From an uncultured Prevotella sp. (GTDB taxonomy: Bacteria > Bacteroidota > Bacteroidia > Bacteroidales > Bacteroidaceae): 16,428 nucleotides of DNA. Below are positions 12,924 to 16,428 of this stretch, in pieces. The translations under genes and the position numbers were made by a program. The first letter of the stretch is position 1. Every line of letters starts with the position of its first letter. The notes beneath the pieces are model-generated. The model ran no database searches, had not been told where the DNA came from, and saw only the letters and a list, made by a program, of their open reading frames with translations. Where the stretch lies: assembly GCA_934203355.1 (NCBI GenBank), contig CAKPZC010000049.1, forward strand, positions 1-16,428, written 5' to 3'.

Positions 12924-13293
12924 AAAAATGTTTTGGTGAAAAAAAGTGACATATCTGCCATTATTGCTGCAATGTGCTTATTATCAGTCGTTTAACGGCT
13001 GGCAGATTATGGCAGATAGAGGCTTTGGAGGGGGCTATCTGCCATCCAAAGGCAAATACCTGCCAGCCGAAACACTCGAAACGTAGGATGCAACCCCGTT
13101 TTTTGGGGGGACTCTGAAAATACAGATATTAGGTTTTGGTAGTGCCTGTGTTGAGTTCTGGTAGCGTGTGTTTTGAGTTTTGGTAGCGAGTGTTTTTGGT
13201 TTTGGTAATGTGTGTTTTGGGTTCTGGTAATGATATTAAAAAAAGGTTACATGGCAGATATGGCACTTTTTTTTATAAAAACATAATTTCCGT
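12924..13293. other. Repeat-rich spacer between corA and the ATPase gene
   Basis: No gene is seen. The spacer holds a block (12939-13017) that is an imperfect inverted copy of sequence at 15722-15790, including AAAAAAAGTGACATA (12939-12953) and TTAACGGCTGGCAGAT (12992-13007). Next come a 7-bp hairpin CTTTGGA/TCCAAAG (13023-13051) and several copies of TGGCAGAT or its complement. The array of 22-bp repeats follows at 13134-13237. The segment starting at 13264, which continues just into the ATPase stop codon, is a direct repeat of 15781-15812. No convincing terminator for corA was found. Confidence 0.7.
13134..13237. repeat. 22-bp tandem repeat, four and a half copies
   Basis: Units start at 13134, 13156, 13178, 13200 and 13222 (partial). 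Each begins TTTTGGTA or TTCTGGTA and continues with a GTGTTTTGAG-like part. The units differ at several positions, so the array is not recent. It lies just beyond the stop codon of the minus-strand ATPase. There are no unique spacers, so it is not a CRISPR array. Confidence 0.85.
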
Positions 13294-13295
13294 CT
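13264..13295. repeat. 32-bp direct repeat, left copy
   Basis: CAC, a T-run, then ATAAAAACATAATTTCCGTC matches 15781-15812 at 31 of 32 positions in the same orientation. It overlaps the last bases of the ATPase gene. The two copies bracket the ATPase and nuclease genes. Confidence 0.85.
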
Positions 13296-14493
13296 AATAC
13301 AAGAATCCGAAGCACCACAATGGAATCTTGTTACCAAAGGGATGCTCTATGCTGTCTGCTGCGATATAGGAATTGCTTACTTGGGCAATCTGCTTGCCAT
13401 CCTTTGACTTGCCACCCACCTCAAACGTGTATTTCCCATCCACTAAAAAGTCTGCTTGGGAGGAAGCATATTCTATGCGATGCTGATAAGTGAGCTGGTT
13501 GACGAAGAAGGTTTCTCGCTGTGTACCTTCGTTCACACCGTTTAGCGACAAGGCTTGCATCAAGTTGCTGTTCTCCATATAGATTTTGTCGGGACGTTGC
13601 ATCTTCTTCAGAGAAACATCACCAGAATAAAGCAGGTTGATGAGCTTGGCTCGCTGTAGATATTGTAGATAGGCAAGTAGGGTGGTACGTGACATGCCTG
13701 CCATGGCAGATAGCTTCTTCATGTCTATCTGCATAGGATATTCTGAGGCTAAAACCGCCAAGAGACTCTTCAACTTTCTGATGTTTGATATATCTACACC
13801 ACATAATTGGGGTAACTCAATTTCCAAGATGAGGTTTGCCACGTTTGAGATGCGCTCATAATAATCCTCTTCTCCTTCCAGCACAAATGGATAATACCCT
13901 GTCTTGAGATATTTGTCAAAATAAGCCAAGGGACGGCATTTCTCGTTGACTGCGGTGCAAAGCATATCAGGTGATAGCAAGAGGCTTGGTAAATCCACAG
14001 GGTCAAAAGCAATTCCCTCGCAGAGGAGCAGATACTCCCGGAATGAAAGTCCTTGCATGTTATAGTTGATACAGCGGCGAGAGAGGTCGGCATCGGAATT
14101 CAAGATGTTAAGCACGGATGAGCCTGTAATGACAAAGTGCATGTCGGGATAGGCATCGTATGCATTCTTCAGTTCTTGGCTCCATCCCTCATATTTATGC
14201 ACTTCATCAGCAAAGATATGCTTGCCGCCCATCTTATAGAACTCATCCACAAAGTCGAGAAATGTGTGGCGGCTGAAATATAGGTTGTCCAAGCTTACAT
14301 AGATGGCTTCCTTTGGAGCGTCTCCGTATGTTTGCTTTATGTATTGTAGGAGCAAAGTGGTTTTCCCTACACCACGTGCCCCTCGGATTGAAATCAGTCT
14401 TTGATTCCAATGTATTTGATGGATGATAGGCCTGGTATAGTTTAAGGATGTCGTCCTCAGTAGTCGTCTGCATTGGTTGAATAGAGCTTCCAT
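13294..14493 (-). CDS. AAA ATPase, AAA_14/DUF4143 type
   Basis: A 399-residue P-loop ATPase of the kind often annotated ATP-binding protein in Bacteroidales. The Walker A motif GARGVGKTT lies at about 38-46, Walker B at KHIFADEVHK (about 91-100), a sensor-1-like FVITGSS at about 120-126 and a conserved arginine pair in LSRR at about 137-140. A winged-helix part follows (about 236-290), then a C-terminal DUF4143 region (about 320-399) with D-x9-E-V-G-G-K spacing (about 348-362), resembling a restriction-like fold. The function of the family is not established; it occurs in many copies and behaves like accessory or toxin-antitoxin-like DNA. It diverges from the Rpn-type gene, and repeats bracket the pair. 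Its promoter carries 33-bp-spaced palindromic sites. Confidence 0.9.
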   Translation of the reverse strand: MEALFNQCRRLLRTTSLNYTRPIIHQIHWNQRLISIRGARGVGKTTLLLQYIKQTYGDAPKEAIYVSLDNLYFSRHTFLDFVDEFYKMGGKHIFADEVHKYEGWSQELKNAYDAYPDMHFVITGSSVLNILNSDADLSRRCINYNMQGLSFREYLLLCEGIAFDPVDLPSLLLSPDMLCTAVNEKCRPLAYFDKYLKTGYYPFVLEGEEDYYERISNVANLILEIELPQLCGVDISNIRKLKSLLAVLASEYPMQIDMKKLSAMAGMSRTTLLAYLQYLQRAKLINLLYSGDVSLKKMQRPDKIYMENSNLMQALSLNGVNEGTQRETFFVNQLTYQHRIEYASSQADFLVDGKYTFEVGGKSKDGKQIAQVSNSYIAADSIEHPFGNKIPLWCFGFLY

Positions 14494-14518
14494 ATCTTAT
14501 TTTTTATGATTAATGGTG

Positions 14519-14549
14519 CAAAGATACGACTGTTTGTTCAGACCGCAAA
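14519..14549 (-). promoter_or_regulatory. Bacteroidales promoter for the ATPase gene
   Basis: On the minus strand TTTG (14549-14546) and TATCTTTG (14526-14519) are 19 bp apart, a full match to the -33/-7 pattern. Transcription would start near 14512, about 20 bases before the ATG. The site TGTTCA (14535-14540), first of the 33-bp series, lies between the two boxes. Confidence 0.75.
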
Positions 14550-14633
14550 ACAAATTTAGTAAAAATGTGTTCAACGCTCTGAACACATTTCGCTTAAAAA
14601 TGTTCAACGCTCTGAACACATTCTTTGTGTATT
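14535..14633. repeat. Three 33-bp-spaced palindromic sites, probable operators
   Basis: TGTTCA begins at 14535, 14568 and 14601, exactly 33 bp apart (about three helix turns). In the second and third units it is followed by ACGCTC and then TGAACA. The second unit extends to 11-bp perfect arms (14563-14573 and 14580-14590). The first unit is degenerate in its right half and sits between the -33 and -7 boxes of the ATPase promoter. The arrangement fits a regulator binding the same face of the DNA, upstream of and within that promoter. Confidence 0.6.
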
Positions 14634-14702
14634 CGTGGTTGTTCATATTTTGTATATATAATAGGTTACAGGTTGCAAAAGTAATCATTTTTTGCAGAAA
14701 AG

Positions 14703-14733
14703 TTTGTGTTGTTAATGATTATTCTTACCTTTG
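14703..14733 (+). promoter_or_regulatory. Bacteroidales promoter for the Rpn-type gene
   Basis: TTTG (14703-14706) and TACCTTTG (14726-14733) are 19 bp apart, a full -33/-7 match. Transcription would start near 14740, which rules out the ATG at 14706 and supports the ATG at 14814. The leader can form a hairpin (CGGGT/ACCCG) that overlaps another pairing (CGTTTTT/AAAAACG). Confidence 0.75.
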
Positions 14734-14813
14734 CAATACGAGAACCTGCCAAGCCTCTCAACGATGCTCAAATGTGCGGGTCGTTTTTGTCAACCCGTAA
14801 AAACGTTTCCATT

Positions 14814-15653
14814 ATGAGATATCTTGACCCCAAAGCCGACCTTACATTCAAGAAGATATTTGGTGAGCATAAGGACTTGCTCATCAGTCTACTCAATGCC
14901 CTGTTGCCATTGGCTGACGACGAGCAGATAGAGAGTGTGGAGTATCTTTCGCCCGAACTTGTGCCCGACACTTATGTGGGCAAGAACAGTATTGTAGATG
15001 TGAGATGTCGCGACGTGAAGAACCGTCAGTTTATTGTGGAGATGCAGATGCTGTGGACCGAGGCGTTCAAGCAGCGGGTGCTGTTCAACGCTTCCAAGGC
15101 TTTTGTGCGCCAGCTTGACAAGAAACGCAAGTATGAAATTTTGCAACCAGTCTACTCGCTCAATCTTGTCAACGAGACTTTCATGAAGGAATTTCCTGAT
15201 GAGTTTATTCATAACTATAATGTGGTGCACGAGTTGCATAGCGACGAGATTATCGACGGACTGCATTTCACTTTCGTCGAGCTTCCTAAATTCCAACCCC
15301 ACTCCATCAAAGAAAAGAAAATGGCTGTGTTGTGGCTTAGATTCCTTACAGAGATTGACGAGCATACAAAGGTGGTGCCTCAAGAACTGTTGGACAATCC
15401 GGAAACCTTAAAGGCACTAAATACAGTGGAGGAATCGGCTATGACGAAAGACGAACTCCTTGCCTACGACGACTTCTGGGACAAACTTGGTGCTGAACGC
15501 TTGCTGCTTGTTGATTCAAATAGACGAAGTATGGAGGAAGGGCGCGCTGCAGGACGTGCAGAGGTTGCACGCAACTTGTTGCGTATGGGAATGTCGATAG
15601 AAGATATTTCTAAGGCTACAGGAATTCCGAAAGAAGAAATTGAACGTATATAG
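14814..15653 (+). CDS. Rpn/PD-(D/E)XK nuclease family protein
   Basis: A 279-residue protein of the family called Rpn or PD-(D/E)XK nuclease family transposase. The N-terminus LDPKADLTFKKIFG (about 4-17) is typical, and the nuclease core is visible as VDVRCRD (D62) followed by IVEMQM with E76 and Q78. The C-terminal tail has an EEGRAAGRAE stretch and the helix-turn-helix-like MGMSIEDISKATGIPKEEIERI (about 258-279, split as MGMSIEDI and KATGIPKEEI), also typical. Rpn proteins of E. coli promote recombination and cut DNA; some act in phage defence. The ORF could start at 14706, but the promoter at 14703-14733 places that ATG outside the transcript. It is divergent from the ATPase gene and lies within the same repeat-bounded segment. 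Confidence 0.9.
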   Translation: MRYLDPKADLTFKKIFGEHKDLLISLLNALLPLADDEQIESVEYLSPELVPDTYVGKNSIVDVRCRDVKNRQFIVEMQMLWTEAFKQRVLFNASKAFVRQLDKKRKYEILQPVYSLNLVNETFMKEFPDEFIHNYNVVHELHSDEIIDGLHFTFVELPKFQPHSIKEKKMAVLWLRFLTEIDEHTKVVPQELLDNPETLKALNTVEESAMTKDELLAYDDFWDKLGAERLLLVDSNRRSMEEGRAAGRAEVARNLLRMGMSIEDISKATGIPKEEIERI

Positions 15654-15668
15654 CCGGCTCGGCTGGCT

Positions 15669-15704
15669 GATAGGCAGGCATTTATGGCAGATAGGCAGGC
15701 ATTT
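15669..15704. repeat. Short tandem repeat GATAGGCAGGCATTT, two copies
   Basis: The 15-mer occurs at 15669-15683 and 15690-15704, a 21-bp period, just after the stop of the Rpn-type gene. The intervening ATGGCA joins the TGGCAGAT motif seen repeatedly at 13000-13260. Confidence 0.75.
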
Positions 15705-15721
15705 TTCAGAAAGTGCCATGT

Positions 15722-15812
15722 ATCTGCCATCCGTTAACCGGCTTAATATCAGTCGATTGCAATGATTATGTCACTTATGTCACTTTTTTTAATAAAAACA
15801 TAATTTCCGTCT
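15722..15812. repeat. Right flanking repeats of the ATPase-nuclease segment
   Basis: ATCTGCCATCCGTTAA (15722-15737) and TATGTCACTTTTTTT (15776-15790) are inverted counterparts of 12992-13007 and 12939-12953. The last 32 bases (15781-15812) are a direct repeat of 13264-13295 with one mismatch. Together they bracket the ATPase and Rpn-type genes on the right. Confidence 0.75.
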
Positions 15813-15885
15813 CATCCCAAAAGCTTTTTGCAAATAGAGATTATTGCAAAACTACATAAACGTCATAATTATACCTGATTTTCAT

Positions 15886-16356
15886 TCGCTAACATAGCCA
15901 ACATCAGCAAAATCAGCACAATCAGTATTCATTTCTTTCTGAATACAGATTTATCTGATTTAGCTGATATTCCCATCGCCAACATCAGCATAATCAGCAC
16001 AATCTGTATTTCTTCCTTAATTGAATACGGATTTATCTGATTTAGCTGAAATTCCATTCGCCACCATCAGCAAAATCAGCACAATCTGTATTTCTTCCTT
16101 AATTGAATACGGATTTATCTGATTTAGCTGATTTTTTATTCACCAAAATCAGCATAATCAGCACAATCCGTATTCATTTCTTTCTGAATACGGATTTATC
16201 TGATTTAACTGATTTTTTATTCGTCACTATCAGCATAATCAGTACAATCCGTATTCATTTCTTTCTGAATACGGATTCATCTGATTTAACTGATTTTTTA
16301 TTCGCCACTATCAGCATAATCAGCACAATCCGTATTCATTTCTTTATTGAATACCC
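15886..16356. repeat. 81-bp hairpin-forming tandem repeat, six copies
   Basis: The anchor CAGCACAATC (one variant CAGTAC) starts at 15914, 15995, 16078, 16159, 16240 and 16321, giving periods of 81, 83, 81, 81 and 81 bp. Each unit has the arms TCCGTATTCA and TGAATACGGA (or close variants) around a short T-rich loop, enclosed by AATCAG and CTGATT, so each folds into a hairpin. Sequence differences accumulate toward the left copies; the right-hand copies are more alike. Because 81 is a multiple of three, an open frame runs through the right half (16103-16369), but it is translated repeat, not a gene. Confidence 0.88.
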
Positions 16357-16428
16357 CAATTCGGGATAAAATAGCGATTAGTTGCATGTGAAGACAGATA
16401 CGTGAATTCTCTTCTCATACCATCAGAC
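16357..16428. other. End of window, no feature seen
   Basis: About 70 bases after the last repeat copy. I see no start codon with coding potential and no convincing promoter or RNA before the window ends. Confidence 0.5.

Noticed and set aside
14706..14813. A longer N-terminus for the Rpn-type protein (ATG at 14706)
   Set aside because: The -33/-7 promoter at 14703-14733 overlaps it, and the family start LDPKADLTFKKIFG follows directly after the ATG at 14814.
15886..16356. A CRISPR array
   Set aside because: The whole 81-bp unit is repeated with no unique spacers, and no cas genes are nearby. The same applies to the 22-bp array at 13134-13237.
16103..16369. An 88-residue protein with 27-residue repeats
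   Set aside because: The frame is the translation of the 81-bp DNA repeat. It has no ribosome binding site or promoter, and the left copies break the frame.

Overview
The window reads as chromosomal DNA of a Bacteroidales bacterium, most like Prevotella or a close relative. The evidence is the gene content (parA-parB-DUF5683-lytic transglycosylase on one strand, surE-lpxB diverging from it), A/T-rich ribosome binding regions, and repeated matches to the Bacteroidetes promoter pattern (-7 box TAnnTTTG, sometimes with TTTG about 19 bp upstream). I cannot name a species from the sequence alone.

Layout. 1-410: a nested palindromic repeat and an 8-bp tandem repeat. 411-4228 (minus): a four-gene operon, parA, parB, a DUF5683 membrane protein and a LysM lytic transglycosylase, with overlapping or nearly overlapping junctions; it handles chromosome segregation and envelope or peptidoglycan work. 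4328-6343 (plus): surE and lpxB (lipid A synthesis), separated by a 58-bp tandem repeat; an 18-bp perfect hairpin overlaps the lpxB stop codon. 6469-6735: a 250-bp MITE-like element with terminal inverted repeats and an 8-9 bp target duplication, carrying the same palindromes as the left end of the window.

6736-10734 is the most unusual part. A 754-residue protein with a small RING-type zinc motif, a helical middle and a TerD-like C-terminal part (MXAN_6230/SCO0854-like) lies downstream of two tRNA-like RNA genes. Both RNAs have a 7-bp acceptor stem and a textbook T arm, but neither has a normal anticodon region. Two further stem-closed segments lie beside them, and a divergent WYL-domain regulator faces them across a promoter region with a palindrome. 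The arrangement recalls Ro/Y-RNA and RNA-repair loci, but I see no TROVE, RtcB or RtcA gene here. I treat it as a candidate RNA-based stress or conflict system.

10778-12923: an alpha/beta hydrolase (minus) and a CorA-type cation channel (plus) diverge from back-to-back promoters; the CorA leader can fold in two ways around its ribosome binding site. 12924-15830: an AAA ATPase (AAA_14/DUF4143 type) and an Rpn-type PD-(D/E)XK nuclease diverge from a promoter region with three 33-bp-spaced palindromic sites; related repeats bracket the pair, suggesting a movable or recombining cassette. 15886-16356: six copies of an 81-bp hairpin-forming tandem repeat.

All positions and foldings were read by eye. 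Family names come from recognised motifs, not from database searches.
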